A stretch of DNA of 64,000 nucleotides from Dasytiphilus stammeri_B (GTDB lineage Bacteria; Pseudomonadota; Gammaproteobacteria; Enterobacterales; Enterobacteriaceae): positions 1 through 64,000 of the forward strand of contig JBAPLS010000003.1 in NCBI GenBank assembly GCA_037083765.1. Reading direction: 5' to 3'. How positions within the stretch are numbered: position 1 is the first letter of the stretch; the number at the start of each line of letters is the position of its first letter. The position numbers and the translations under genes are program-made. Of the stretch, positions 17,780 to 27,196 are shown piece by piece. The notes beneath the pieces were generated by a model. It had not been told where the DNA came from, made no database searches, and saw nothing but the letters and a program-made list of their open reading frames with translations.

Positions 17780-18307
17780 ATGGCTAGTAGGGGTATTAAT
17801 AAAGTAATTTTAGTAGGATATTTAGGTCAAAATCCCGAAGTACGATATATGCCTAATGGATCAGCAGTTACTAATTTCAATTTAGCTACTTCTGAAAGCT
17901 GGCGAGATAAAAAAACAGGAGAAAATAAAGAAAAAACCGAATGGCATCGGATAGTTTTATTTGGTAAAATAGCAGAAGTAGCAAGTGAATTTCTGCACAA
18001 AGGGTCCCAAGTTTATATTGAAGGAACATTGCAAACGCGTAAGTGGCAAGATAGTAGTGGTCAAGAAAGATATACTACAGAAATAATTGTGAATATGAGT
18101 GGTACTATGCAAATGTTAGGAACACGTCCGAGCAGTAAAATATCGGTAAGTAAAGAACCTCATAACCATTGGCAATTACAATCTCCCACCCCATTCTCAA
18201 GTACTAAAAATCAATTAGATAATACCACTTTAGTGAAAATGCCAAAAAATTCAGATTCTTCACCAGAAGAAAGTGACTTAGAATTTGATGATGATCTGCC
18301 ATTTTAA
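17780..18307 (+). CDS. ssb: Single-stranded DNA-binding protein
   Basis: Tetrameric SSB that coats single-stranded DNA and recruits repair and replication proteins. 175 residues against 178 in E. coli. The OB-fold opens with ASRGINKVILVGYLGQNPEVRY and covers about residues 1-112. A linker follows, and the acidic partner-binding tip ends DDDLPF. The start at 17780 has a good ribosome site (GGAGACAAGAAG just upstream); a longer frame from 17672 adds 36 unrelated residues. Confidence 0.98.
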   Translation: MASRGINKVILVGYLGQNPEVRYMPNGSAVTNFNLATSESWRDKKTGENKEKTEWHRIVLFGKIAEVASEFLHKGSQVYIEGTLQTRKWQDSSGQERYTTEIIVNMSGTMQMLGTRPSSKISVSKEPHNHWQLQSPTPFSSTKNQLDNTTLVKMPKNSDSSPEESDLEFDDDLPF

Positions 18308-18604
18308 ACTAAACGATAAAAATTAAGTAGTAATTTATTTTCTTATGATCTTGCGATCCTATACCTTTCTTATCTGGATAATCGCAAGATAATAACAATT
18401 AGGCTGTTATTAGTCCCAATTACTTTGACCAACCTTATAATATCCACCTATCTCAATAGATACCACTAAGTTCTGTAGTGAACAAGATATTTCTCTCTGA
18501 AGAGAGAATAATTGGATCTCTTTCTGGAGAAAGAGTGTTCCTAATAATGTGGCACATGAAGTAGATTAATTATTCATCAGGTCCATACGATCCATAAGAC
18601 CATC
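18308..18604. other. ssb-yjcE gap with three inverted repeats
   Basis: Three perfect dyads: ATCTTGCGAT/ATCGCAAGAT at 18348-18357 and 18381-18390 (10-base arms, 23-base spacer); TTCTCTCT/AGAGAGAA at 18491-18508; CTCTTTCT/AGAAAGAG at 18518-18535. None is followed by a clear U-run. They may shape the 3' end of the ssb mRNA or the 5' leader of the antiporter gene. Confidence 0.5.
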
Positions 18605-20266
18605 ATGGAAATTTTTTTTAATATTTTAATAATGATGCTGGTAGTGTCAGTGTCAGGAATGGCGCAACGATTCATACACTATCAAATGCCATTACCATTA
18701 TTACAGATTGCTGCTGGTACAATTATGGCATGTCCTACTTTTGGGTTACATATTGATTTTGATTCAGAATTATTTTTGATTTTTTTAGTTCCTCCTTTGT
18801 TATTTGTAGATGCATGGAAAATTCCTGCTAATGAATTTATGCAACATAGACGAGAAATCATAGGATTAGCATTTGCTCTGGTAATAGTGACCATTGTTGG
18901 TATAGGTTATCTAATTTACTGGATTATCCCAGGAATAAATTTAATATCGGCATTTTGTTTAGCATCGGTATTATCACCGACCGATGCTGTTGCCTTAACT
19001 AGTCTAGTTGGAGAAGGCAGAATTCCCAAAAAAATCATGGCTATTTTACAGGGTGAAGCTTTAATGAATGATGCTTCTTCACTGGTAGCTCTGAAATTTA
19101 CAGTAGCAATGGCTGTAGGAGAAATGCAATTTTCCCTGTCTGATTCGATGTGGGAACTTATTAAAGTTTTTTTGGGGGGTGTAATAGCAGGCATTACTAT
19201 AACTTTGCTGTATGGTAAAACCATGCATTTTATGAGTAGATGGAGCTATGATGATGCAGTCACTCAAATTATTTTTTTGTTATTATTACCCTTTGCTACT
19301 TCTTTAGTAGCTGAAAATGCTGAACTTTCAGGAATTTTAGCCGCTGTTGCTGCTGGTATGACTGTTTCGAGATCTGGGATGCTTCGTCATGCTCCCCTTC
19401 CTCTCCGTTTACGGGCTCATAATGTTTGGATGATGTTAGAATCTCTTTTTAATGGCACAGTCTTTGTTTTACTAGGATTACAGTTACCGAGAATAATAAA
19501 ATTTTTCATGCTTCAAATTCAAACAGATAGCAATAATAGTAAAATGAAATTTTGGATGCCCTTTTTCTATGTTGTCCTAGTGTATATGTCCTTAGTTATT
19601 GTAAGATTGATATGGTTATTGACTATGCGATATATTAGTAGATGTTTTTTAATAAAAAACCCTCTAGAATTTGGAAAATATACATGGCGAGACTTATTAA
19701 TTGCTTCTTTTGCTGGAGTAAGGGGAGCTATTACTCTAGCAGGAGTGTTATCCATACCTACTTTCATACATTTTAATCAAGAATTTCCTGCTCGTAATGA
19801 ATTGATCTTTTTGTCTTCGGGAGTAATTCTATTTTCATTGCTGATAGGAATGCTTGTTCTTCCATTTTTATTACGAGGAGTTTCATTAAGAGAAAAATTT
19901 AATCTTAATCGTGAACTACAGCAAGCACGTTCTCTGATGGCAAGTGTAGCCATAAAAAGCTTATATAAAATGGAAGAAAGACTCACTTATGATACTACTA
20001 AAGAAAATATTGATACTGAATTAGTTCAGGAAGCTAGTTCACGTGTAATAGGTTATATGCGACGTCGGCTTCTAGATGACGAGGGTAAGACTAATATTGA
20101 ACAAGTACTTTTTGTGGATGATTTGGAACGACGTTTTCGATTAACGGGAATTCGTGCAGAGCGCGGAGAGGTGTTTCATTTACGAGCTACTAAACAAATT
20201 AGCGATGAAACTATGCATAAATTATTATATGAATTAGATTTACAAGAAGAATTGTTAAAAGAATAA
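18605..20266 (+). CDS. yjcE: YjcE-type CPA1 Na+(cation)/H+ antiporter
   Basis: Inner-membrane cation/proton exchanger of the CPA1 family, close to E. coli YjcE (549 residues; 553 here). About 12 hydrophobic segments in residues 1-420. Conserved transport core: LASVLSPTDAVALTSLVGEGRIP followed by GEALMNDASSLVALKF, carrying the paired Asp residues. AGVRGAITLAGVLSIP lies in a late helix. The cytoplasmic tail (residues 430-553) is retained to the end. Order ssb then yjcE is the same as in E. coli with genes between them lost. The ion carried is not known from sequence; pH or sodium homeostasis is likely. Confidence 0.95.
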   Translation: MEIFFNILIMMLVVSVSGMAQRFIHYQMPLPLLQIAAGTIMACPTFGLHIDFDSELFLIFLVPPLLFVDAWKIPANEFMQHRREIIGLAFALVIVTIVGIGYLIYWIIPGINLISAFCLASVLSPTDAVALTSLVGEGRIPKKIMAILQGEALMNDASSLVALKFTVAMAVGEMQFSLSDSMWELIKVFLGGVIAGITITLLYGKTMHFMSRWSYDDAVTQIIFLLLLPFATSLVAENAELSGILAAVAAGMTVSRSGMLRHAPLPLRLRAHNVWMMLESLFNGTVFVLLGLQLPRIIKFFMLQIQTDSNNSKMKFWMPFFYVVLVYMSLVIVRLIWLLTMRYISRCFLIKNPLEFGKYTWRDLLIASFAGVRGAITLAGVLSIPTFIHFNQEFPARNELIFLSSGVILFSLLIGMLVLPFLLRGVSLREKFNLNRELQQARSLMASVAIKSLYKMEERLTYDTTKENIDTELVQEASSRVIGYMRRRLLDDEGKTNIEQVLFVDDLERRFRLTGIRAERGEVFHLRATKQISDETMHKLLYELDLQEELLKE

Positions 20267-20291
20267 AAGATTTATTCATGGAACATTTTAG

Positions 20292-20893
20292 TTAATGACT
20301 CTTTTCTATATATTTGATCAATTTGCTTAATGCTCTGGCTCGATGTGAATAAGTACTTTTATAAGAGCTATCTAATTCTGCCAGGGTTTCATTACATCCG
20401 GTAGGAATAAACATGGGATCATAACCAAAACCCTCATCTGAAGAGAGATCCAAATCACATATTTTTCCCTTCCATGTTGCTTCAAACTTTTGGTATTTAT
20501 TAACCTGATATTGATAAACCAAAACACAGCTATATTTAGCCGGGGTAAAAGTTAATTTTTTTTTAATAAAAATTTTCTTAATTTATTACAATTATCTTTA
20601 TCATTAGCATTAGGTCCAGCGTATCGATTAGAGTAAATTCCCGGTAAATTACTAAATTCAGTTAATTCAATTCCAGAATCATCCGCCAGGACAGGTAATC
20701 GATAATATTGATAAACAATATGAGCCTTAATTAAAGCGTTATCTAAATAACTACTGCCGGTTTCGGGAATGCTACCAATATCTTTACCCAAATGAGTAGT
20801 CAGTAATGTTATAGGATAATTATTTTTATTGATTAATTGAAGAAACTCCCTCTCCTTATATTTATTATTAGAAGCTAACAGCATTTTATACAT
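20292..20893 (-). CDS. rdgB: dITP/XTP pyrophosphatase RdgB, frame broken at an A9 tract
   Basis: HAM1-family enzyme that removes dITP and XTP from the nucleotide pool. The N-terminal part starts at ATG 20893 (MYKMLLASNNKYK, matching the family opening) and carries LADDSGIEL and PGIYSNRYAG. It stops just after an A9 tract at 20556-20564. One added A lets reading continue as KKKLTFTPAKYSCVLVYQYQ into the downstream part with GFGYDPMFIP and SHRARAL. Restored length is 200 residues against 197 in E. coli. All family motifs are intact, so the break is recent, rescued by slippage, or a sequence error. Convergent with yjcE. Confidence 0.9.
20556..20564 (-). repeat. A9 tract in rdgB (frameshift site)
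   Basis: Coding-strand A9 after the codons for LL. The upstream frame runs into TAA within a few codons; the downstream frame needs one more A. Confidence 0.85.
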
Positions 20894-21285
20894 AACAGGT
20901 TTACTCAAATTGTGATAATCATCAAAATTAGTCATTTAGGAAACAAAAAATGCTCTAAGAGAGCCTAATCATTCAGATTTTTACTCCATCTTAATTTATT
21001 AGTCACTACTGAAGAATTGATATAATCACATCTGGTGTCTAAGAAAAAAATAAAAAACTAATGTTTTTATCCCCCCAATATTTAAATCACTTTAACATAT
21101 GCAAAGATTTTTCTATAGTCAAAAGAAAATGATTTTTTTCATAAATTAGGCACTCCTAATAATTTTATCATTTTTTCGAAATAAAAATATTTATGACAAT
21201 TTTCCTGTACCGTAAAAATATAATCTCCATTAAGAATCTAATATGATTCATTATCTTTAAGCTAAAAATATAATTACAGTTTTTT

Positions 21286-21310
21286 AAATATCTAAATTGT
21301 AGATAAAAAT
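21286..21310. repeat. 25-base direct repeat, copy 1
   Basis: Exact copy of 21907-21931. The unit contains the dyad TATCTA-AATTG-TAGATA. A shorter partial copy (TATCTAAATTG) occurs near 21395. Both full copies lie upstream of ompA. Confidence 0.7.
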
Positions 21311-21906
21311 TATTGAATAATCATTTATTGAAATGATAGAGAACAAGTCTTTTGAAAAGAAGATAAGTAAAAATTTTATCACCGAGATGATTAATTATCT
21401 AAATTGATTAACAAAAATTAACTCTTTGTTATGTTAAAAATATTAGATATTTTTATTAGTTATGTCAGAAAGTAAATAAATGATAATTTAAAACATTTTC
21501 TTCATTATTCTCGGATCGAAAAGTGAATAATCAGATCTAAAATAAATATTTTTTCTGAGGAGAGGATAGAAAAAATTAGGCATAATAAAGTCACAAAAAA
21601 GGAAATTCAAGATAAAATTATTCAGTATTATAAATAGGACACTATTTTAGTCCTTTGGATATCGACTACAGTGAATCAATTTGGCTCTCATAATGAGAGA
21701 ACACTATCGTCATAAGAGAAAACTGCTATAATAATAATCTTCTGATTAACAATATGATTTTTATCTTTGTATGGAGGACTGAAAGTAATATTTCTTGCTC
21801 TTTTTCTTGCTTAGGATCTCTAGTTAGATTCAATCTAATTCTTTTACGTCGCAAGAAACTTAATTTCTTTGTAAGAATAAAAAAAGTAGAGAATTAGGAA
21901 TTAAAA

Positions 21907-21931
21907 AAATATCTAAATTGTAGATAAAAAT
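21907..21931. repeat. 25-base direct repeat, copy 2
   Basis: Exact copy of 21286-21310, 621 bases downstream and about 150 bases before the ompA start. The internal TATCTA/TAGATA dyad would suit a dimeric regulator or a small hairpin; no known operator is recognised. Confidence 0.7.
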
Positions 21932-22077
21932 AAAGAAATATTTTTATTATACCCTATCTCTCTCTACAGTGAATAATATAAATATAATTCGCAGGAGTAC
22001 CCTAGCGAACAATAAAACCGTTAATAGCTTAAAGCTAAAAGCTTTATATCCGATTGTGGATAAGAATGAGGCAAAAA

Positions 22078-23169
22078 ATGAAAAGACAAATAGCTATTAC
22101 ATTTACAGTAGTGGCACTAGCAGTATATAGTGGTATAGTAAGTGCTGCTGTTCCAGAAAATACTTGGTATACAGGCACTAGATTAGGATGGTCTCAGTAC
22201 TACGATCCAGGTTACCATGGAAATGGTTATATTAATAACGATGGTCCCACATATAAAACTCCACCTGCCTTCAGTTCTATTTTTGGCTATCAGGTTACTC
22301 CTAATGTAGGATTTGAATTGGGTTATGATTGGCTAGGTCGTATGCAGAACCAGGGAAAGTTAATTAAGGGATCTTTCAAAGCTTATGGCATTGAACTCAC
22401 CACTAAACTTAATTATCCGATTACTGATAAATTTGATATATATACCCGTGTAGGAGGGATGATTTGGAGAGCCGATTCTTCCCAAGACAATCCCGTATGG
22501 GGACATATCCATGACTATAAAAATGGTTTTGCTCCTTTAGGAGCCATAGGGGTTGAGTATGCCTTGTCTAAAAAAATCGTTACTCGTTTAGATTATCAGT
22601 TGGTAAATAAACTAGGAGATTTACATACCGTAGGTACTCATCCTGACAATAGCATGCTAAGCTTAGGTATTACTTACTATTTAAATCATAATGTTGTAGA
22701 ACCTGAAGTACCAATTTCAAGCATAGATGAAAAATTAATCTGTCCTGGAGTCAACACTAAACATTTTAGTGTCAAGTCTGATGTTTTATTTAGATTTGAT
22801 AAATCCGATCTTACAACAGCAGGCCAGCAAGAACTAAATCAATTGTATTACAAGATCCAAGCTTTAGATTCTAAAAATAATAGTACTATCATAATAGTAG
22901 GTTATTCTGACCGTATCGGCTCGGTTGAATATAATCAGATGTTATCTGAAAAAAGAGCTCAATCTGTCGCTAATTATCTAATCGCAAAAGGAATTGACCC
23001 GGAAAAGATCTCTATACGTGGGAAGGGTTCAATAAATTCTGTGACCGGAAAAACTTGTGATTTTGTCCCCCATCATTCCATATTAATTCGTTGTTTAGCG
23101 CCAGATCGGCGTGTAGAAATAGAAGTTAAAGGTATTAACAATATTAATATAACAAAACTAGATATTTAA
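22078..23169 (+). CDS. ompA: Outer membrane protein A
   Basis: Eight-stranded outer-membrane barrel with a periplasmic domain that binds murein. 363 residues against 346 in E. coli. Signal peptide residues 1 to about 22 (MKRQIAITFTVVALAVYSG, cleaved after SA/A). The barrel starts ENTWYTGTRLGWSQYYD. The OmpA domain has VLFRFDKSDL, YSDRIGS and SEKRAQSVANYL with the murein-binding Asp and Arg. Two Cys in the C-terminal part are kept (KTCDF, IRCLAPDRR). The start is chosen by GAGG at 22068-22071; the leader just before the ATG closely resembles that of E. coli ompA. The loop region between barrel and C-domain lacks the usual Pro-Ala hinge. A terminator follows. Confidence 0.97.
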   Translation: MKRQIAITFTVVALAVYSGIVSAAVPENTWYTGTRLGWSQYYDPGYHGNGYINNDGPTYKTPPAFSSIFGYQVTPNVGFELGYDWLGRMQNQGKLIKGSFKAYGIELTTKLNYPITDKFDIYTRVGGMIWRADSSQDNPVWGHIHDYKNGFAPLGAIGVEYALSKKIVTRLDYQLVNKLGDLHTVGTHPDNSMLSLGITYYLNHNVVEPEVPISSIDEKLICPGVNTKHFSVKSDVLFRFDKSDLTTAGQQELNQLYYKIQALDSKNNSTIIIVGYSDRIGSVEYNQMLSEKRAQSVANYLIAKGIDPEKISIRGKGSINSVTGKTCDFVPHHSILIRCLAPDRRVEIEVKGINNINITKLDI

Positions 23170-23195
23170 TTCTAGTCTAATAAGTTCATAAAATT

Positions 23196-23219
23196 GCCCC
23201 CGAAAAATTCGGGGGCTTT
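23196..23219 (+). terminator. Rho-independent terminator of ompA
   Basis: Perfect 9-base-pair stem GCCCCCGAA / TTCGGGGGC with an AAA loop, followed by TTT, 26 bases after the ompA stop. It is by far the most GC-rich hairpin in the window and the only textbook terminator I found. Confidence 0.88.
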
Positions 23220-23581
23220 CGTGTAAATTGAACTAATAGCTAGTTCAATTCATTACGATAATAAATCAACTGGAATTTTTATAAAAAATTATTTTCAGAT
23301 TATTTCAATTTTATTTTTTTATATAAGCCATCATCCATTCTGCTTGAATTTTTTTTACTAGGATTTAATAAAAATTACATGAGGATTGCGCCGGGTTATG
23401 CTAACAATAGATAATAAGTTTATTGTCTCTTCTTTTTAAGATGACAAATAAATGGTCTTCATTTTGGGTCTGGGATAAGATCGATTGATGCTTTCCAGAG
23501 TTTTATTATTAAATAAATTCTTGCTTGGAAGAGAGAAGTAATATAGGATAGTGATTTTAAACTAATTACTTTTTATTTAAA
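23220..23581. other. ompA-xseA gap
   Basis: No gene seen. A second hairpin directly follows the ompA terminator: AATTGAACTA / TAGTTCAATT, perfect 10-base arms with a 5-base loop, at 23226-23250, with no U-run. A short GC-rich island lies near 23388-23396. guaB, divergent from xseA in E. coli, is absent here. Confidence 0.5.
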
Positions 23582-24985
23582 ATGAGTCCGATTTCTTTAA
23601 CAGTATTTACTGTAACCAATTTCAATAAAAAAATTCAACAACTACTCAAGGATCAAATAGGACCCATTTGGTTAACTGCGGAAGTTTCTAATTTTTCTCA
23701 ACCTTCATCTGGTCATTGGTATTTTACTCTCAAGGACCATGCATCCCAAATACGTTGTGTAATATTTCGTAGTTATAATCGTAGTATGTCCTTTTGTCCT
23801 CGTAATGGACAGCAAATATTAATACATGCCACTATTACGATCTATGAATATAGAGGAGATTTACAATTAATAGCAGACAGCATCCATCAAATTGGCGATG
23901 GATTATTACATCAACAATATGAACAACTTCGAACAATATTATCGTCAGAAGGATTATTTGCACAACATTTTAAAAAATCCTTACCACGACCAGCTCATCA
24001 GGTAGGTCTTATTACCTCTACAACTGGTGCGGCTCTTTATGATATGTTACGAATACTGAAACGACGGGATCCCTTATTACCTATAGTTATTTATCCTGCG
24101 ATAGTACAAGGGGATACTGCTCCTTCTAGTGTTATAGGGGCTATTGAACTGGCAAATATACGTAAGGAATGCGATGTATTAATCCTAGGTCGTGGTGGAG
24201 GATCGTTAGAAGATTTATGGTGTTTTAATGATGAAAAGGTAGCTCGAGCAATTTTTGCCAGTAGTATCCCTATAGTCAGTGCTATAGGGCATGAGACTGA
24301 TATTACTATTGCAGATTTAGTATCTGATCTACGGGCACCAACTCCATCTGCAGCTGCTGAAATAGTAAGTCGCAATAATATTGAATTATTACGACAGATA
24401 CACCTTCATAAAAAAGGTCTTGAAATAGCAATCCAACATTGTTTAGAAAAGCAACAAAGTCGTTTTACTGATCTTAATTATCAGCTTCAGCGATATCATC
24501 CACAGTTATATTTTTTACGTCAGGGTACCTATTTAAATAAAATATTTCGTAAAATATATGATTTAATCTTTAAAAAAATTAACCTCTCATTTAATAGACA
24601 AAGATATACTGAGAACCGTCTCTTGAGTTATCAAATTCAGAGTATTATTGATATTGCAAAATATAAATTACAACAATTACAATATAAATTACCAAAAATC
24701 ATGAACGGTATATTAACCAGTCATCGGCACAAAATACTATCTATAGTTTCACAACTAGAAGTTTTGAGTCCTCGTAATACATTGACTAGAGGTTATAGTA
24801 TGACAATGAGTGATAATATCCTTATTACAAATATCGATCAACTCAAAAATAAGGATACTATTAAAGTAATATTTTTAGATGGGTATGCAATATGTAAAAT
24901 AACTAGTTATTATATTTCTAATAAGCATCTTTCTGAACATAATCTTCCGTTGACAATTTCTAAGATTTCCAACTCAGGAGGATAA
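23582..24985 (+). CDS. xseA: Exodeoxyribonuclease VII large subunit
   Basis: Catalytic subunit of ExoVII, which degrades single-stranded DNA with XseB. 467 residues against 456 in E. coli. The N-terminal OB-fold runs about residues 1-105 (VWLTAEVSNFSQP-like, SGHWYFTLKD). The nuclease domain carries GLITSTTGAALYDML, RRDPLLP, ILGRGGGSLEDLW, AIGHETDITIAD and DLRAPTPSAAAE. A long helical region follows, and the C-terminus has LTRGYSMT. The start is ATG at 23582. As in E. coli it neighbours der, convergently. XseB is not in the window. Confidence 0.97.
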   Translation: MSPISLTVFTVTNFNKKIQQLLKDQIGPIWLTAEVSNFSQPSSGHWYFTLKDHASQIRCVIFRSYNRSMSFCPRNGQQILIHATITIYEYRGDLQLIADSIHQIGDGLLHQQYEQLRTILSSEGLFAQHFKKSLPRPAHQVGLITSTTGAALYDMLRILKRRDPLLPIVIYPAIVQGDTAPSSVIGAIELANIRKECDVLILGRGGGSLEDLWCFNDEKVARAIFASSIPIVSAIGHETDITIADLVSDLRAPTPSAAAEIVSRNNIELLRQIHLHKKGLEIAIQHCLEKQQSRFTDLNYQLQRYHPQLYFLRQGTYLNKIFRKIYDLIFKKINLSFNRQRYTENRLLSYQIQSIIDIAKYKLQQLQYKLPKIMNGILTSHRHKILSIVSQLEVLSPRNTLTRGYSMTMSDNILITNIDQLKNKDTIKVIFLDGYAICKITSYYISNKHLSEHNLPLTISKISNSGG

Positions 24986-24997
24986 ATCCTCATATTT

Positions 24998-26430
24998 TTA
25001 TTTACGTGAATTATTTTTATTTTTTTTCACAAAAGGATTATTGCTTTCTTTAAAAGAAATTCGAAGAGTCGTTCCAAGCATTTTTAATGCCCGCCGAAAA
25101 TAATTCAGTAGGTAATTTTTATAGGTATTTGTAATTTGTTGCACTTTATTTCCATGAATAACTACAATGAGTGGATTTTTTCCTCCCAGATGGGCGTATT
25201 TCATCTTAACCAACCGACCACATATGGTAGGGGGTTTATGTTCTTTAATAGCATTTTTCATAATACGGGATAGAACTGAACTACTTATGTGTTTAATATC
25301 ATCCTGATATGCTTCTCTTACAGAATGTAAAATCACTTTAATATCTTTATCTTGAGAGGATAAAGCAGAAATAAAATGGAGACGATCCATTTGAATTGAA
25401 GCCCAGCGAGAGGATAATCTCTCTCTAAATTTATTTTTTTCTCGGCAGGATAAAAGATCCCATTTATTCACTACCAAAACTATTCCACGTCCACTCTTAG
25501 TAATAAAATTTACTAATGAACTATCTTGAATATGAATGCCTAAATGTGCATCCAGAACCATAACTACTACATTGACTTGTTTAATAATCTGTAAAGTTTT
25601 TATTAAAAAAATTTTTTCACTAAAATTATTAATTTTATAAATTTTTTTAACTCCCGCAGTATCAATTAATGTATACTTAATACCTTTCCATTGTATAGGG
25701 ATAGAGATACAATCTCTTGTTGTGCCCGGCTTATTGAATACTATCACTCTTCGTTCACCTAGAATTCGATTAGTTAAGGTAGATTTACCTACATTAGGAC
25801 GTCCTACAATAGCAAATTGAATTCGAGATTTGATATTATGCTCTTTTTCCGACTCATGGTAGTCAGTAATTTTTTGATCATCATTAGAATGATAAGATTG
25901 GTTAATTTCTTTCTCATGATTTCGATACCACAACAAAATATTTTTTGATAATTTCTCCATTCCAGTACCATGAGAAGCTGCAATGAAATTAAGTTGTTTG
26001 AGTCCTAAGGAATAAAATTCAGATCCTATATAATTTTTAGAGATCAAACCATCTATTTTATTAACTACTATAAAGAAATTTTTTTTTTAGCCTTTACTAT
26101 CTTAGTAAGATAAATATCACCCGGCATTATTCCTACCCGAGCATCTACTATTAGTAGTATAAGATGTGCTTGTTCAATACCCTTAAGAACTTGCGAGAAA
26201 ATTTCTTTATAAAGCATATCTTCTTCTGAAAATCGTTTGTTAATCTCATCTATTCCACCCGTATCTACAATCATAAACGTTTGATTTCTAATAGTCATAT
26301 AACCATATTGTCGATCTCGTGTTAGATTTGGTATATTAGCTACTAATACATTTTGTCTTCCAGTCATTCTATTAAATAAGGTAGATTTACCTACATTAGG
26401 ACGTCCTACCAGCGTGATGATAGGTATCAT
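24998..26430 (-). CDS. der: Ribosome-assembly GTPase Der (EngA), frame broken at an A10 tract
   Basis: Essential tandem-domain GTPase that acts in 50S assembly. First G domain: GRPNVGKSTLFNR (residues 8-20), DTGGID. The frame then hits A10 at 26079-26088 and ends as KKKISL. One added A continues as KKKNFFIVVNKIDGLI, supplying the missing NKxD motif of the first G domain. Second G domain: GRPNVGKSTLTNR, DTAGV, NKWD; the KH-like C-domain has KYAHLGGKNPLIVVIHGN. Restored length is 477 residues against 490 in E. coli; the acidic linker between G domains is shortened. Every motif is conserved, so strong selection persists despite the break. bamB, next in E. coli, is missing. Confidence 0.94.
26079..26088 (-). 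repeat. A10 tract in der (frameshift site)
   Basis: Coding-strand A10 inside the first G domain, just before its NKxD motif. Eleven (or eight) A are needed for a continuous frame. Confidence 0.88.
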
Positions 26431-26535
26431 ATTTTTCTCATTTTTGTCTATTCAAATAGAGACTTAACTAACAGTTAAGTTGTGTGATTAAATATTAAAA
26501 ATGTAATTTTTTAGTATTTTTTTTATAGATAATAG

Positions 26536-27114
26536 TTAAAGACTAAAATATTTTATTTTCATTTGAATAAGATATCTCATAAAGGGTACAGTAGATTCTT
26601 TCATTGCTTCATGCCAAAAACGTAATGCTTGGTTAACATTTCCTTTTTCTATCATGGCGTTTCCTTTCAAATCTGATATTATAGCCGACCATGAAAATGA
26701 ATTAATATTTATCTGATTTACTGTGGTAAGAAATTGATCTATCTTTCCTTGATGTAATTGAATTCGAGCTAATCGTAAACTACAAAGAGTTTTTATTATT
26801 TTATCCGAATAACATGTTTTTAACTGTAATGAACTGGATGCTTTTGGTAAATTATTATTTCTAATATATTTATTAGCTAACATAAATGATACCAAGGTTC
26901 CATAAATATTTTTTTTGTTCTCGTGTTGAAAATATTCCGCTTCTTTTAAACTAAGAAACGTAGGATCTTGATTGAGACGATCTATATGGGATTGATATTT
27001 CTCTGAAATATTTTTGCTTTTATTTATTGGATAGTATTTCCAGCTAATAACCATAAATAAAACTTCTAAAATTAGGATAAATAAACTAAAAATAATACGA
27101 TACTTGATTCTCAT
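26536..27114 (-). CDS. yfgM: YfgM-like periplasmic chaperone of the Sec translocon
   Basis: Membrane-anchored TPR-like protein that interacts with SecYEG and PpiD and helps secreted proteins. 192 residues against 206 in E. coli. One N-terminal membrane helix (about residues 7-26), then helical repeats. Matching segments: NIYGTLVSFMLANKYI, LRLARIQLHQGK, SAIISDLKGNAMIEKG and the ending QMKIKYFSL. Position between der and hisS is that of yfgM in E. coli with bamB removed. Divergence is high, so position counts as much as sequence. Confidence 0.88.
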   Translation of the reverse strand: MRIKYRIIFSLFILILEVLFMVISWKYYPINKSKNISEKYQSHIDRLNQDPTFLSLKEAEYFQHENKKNIYGTLVSFMLANKYIRNNNLPKASSSLQLKTCYSDKIIKTLCSLRLARIQLHQGKIDQFLTTVNQININSFSWSAIISDLKGNAMIEKGNVNQALRFWHEAMKESTVPFMRYLIQMKIKYFSL

Positions 27115-27196
27115 TTTTAATGATACGCTTCCTTAGAGCAGGTTAAAAACTAAACTATTATTTATCTTGGTGCTGTGTCAGGATTGGAGATTAAAA

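Larger units (their letters stand above)
20894..22077. other. 1.2-kb AT-rich region upstream of ompA
   Basis: No gene or decayed gene recognised between divergent rdgB and ompA. It holds two exact 25-base direct repeats (listed separately). A palindrome CTCTCAT-A-ATGAGAG lies at 21685-21699. A small hairpin (TAAAGC/GCTTTA) lies at about 22031-22047 in the presumed ompA leader. One nine-base DnaA-box match lies at 22055-22063. A long regulatory leader for ompA is plausible. Confidence 0.5.

Noticed and set aside
13406..22063. Two exact nine-base DnaA-box matches (13406-13414 and 22055-22063) as evidence of an origin
   Set aside because: By rough calculation about one such match is expected by chance on both strands of 64 kb at this composition. 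The two are 8.6 kb apart and not clustered.
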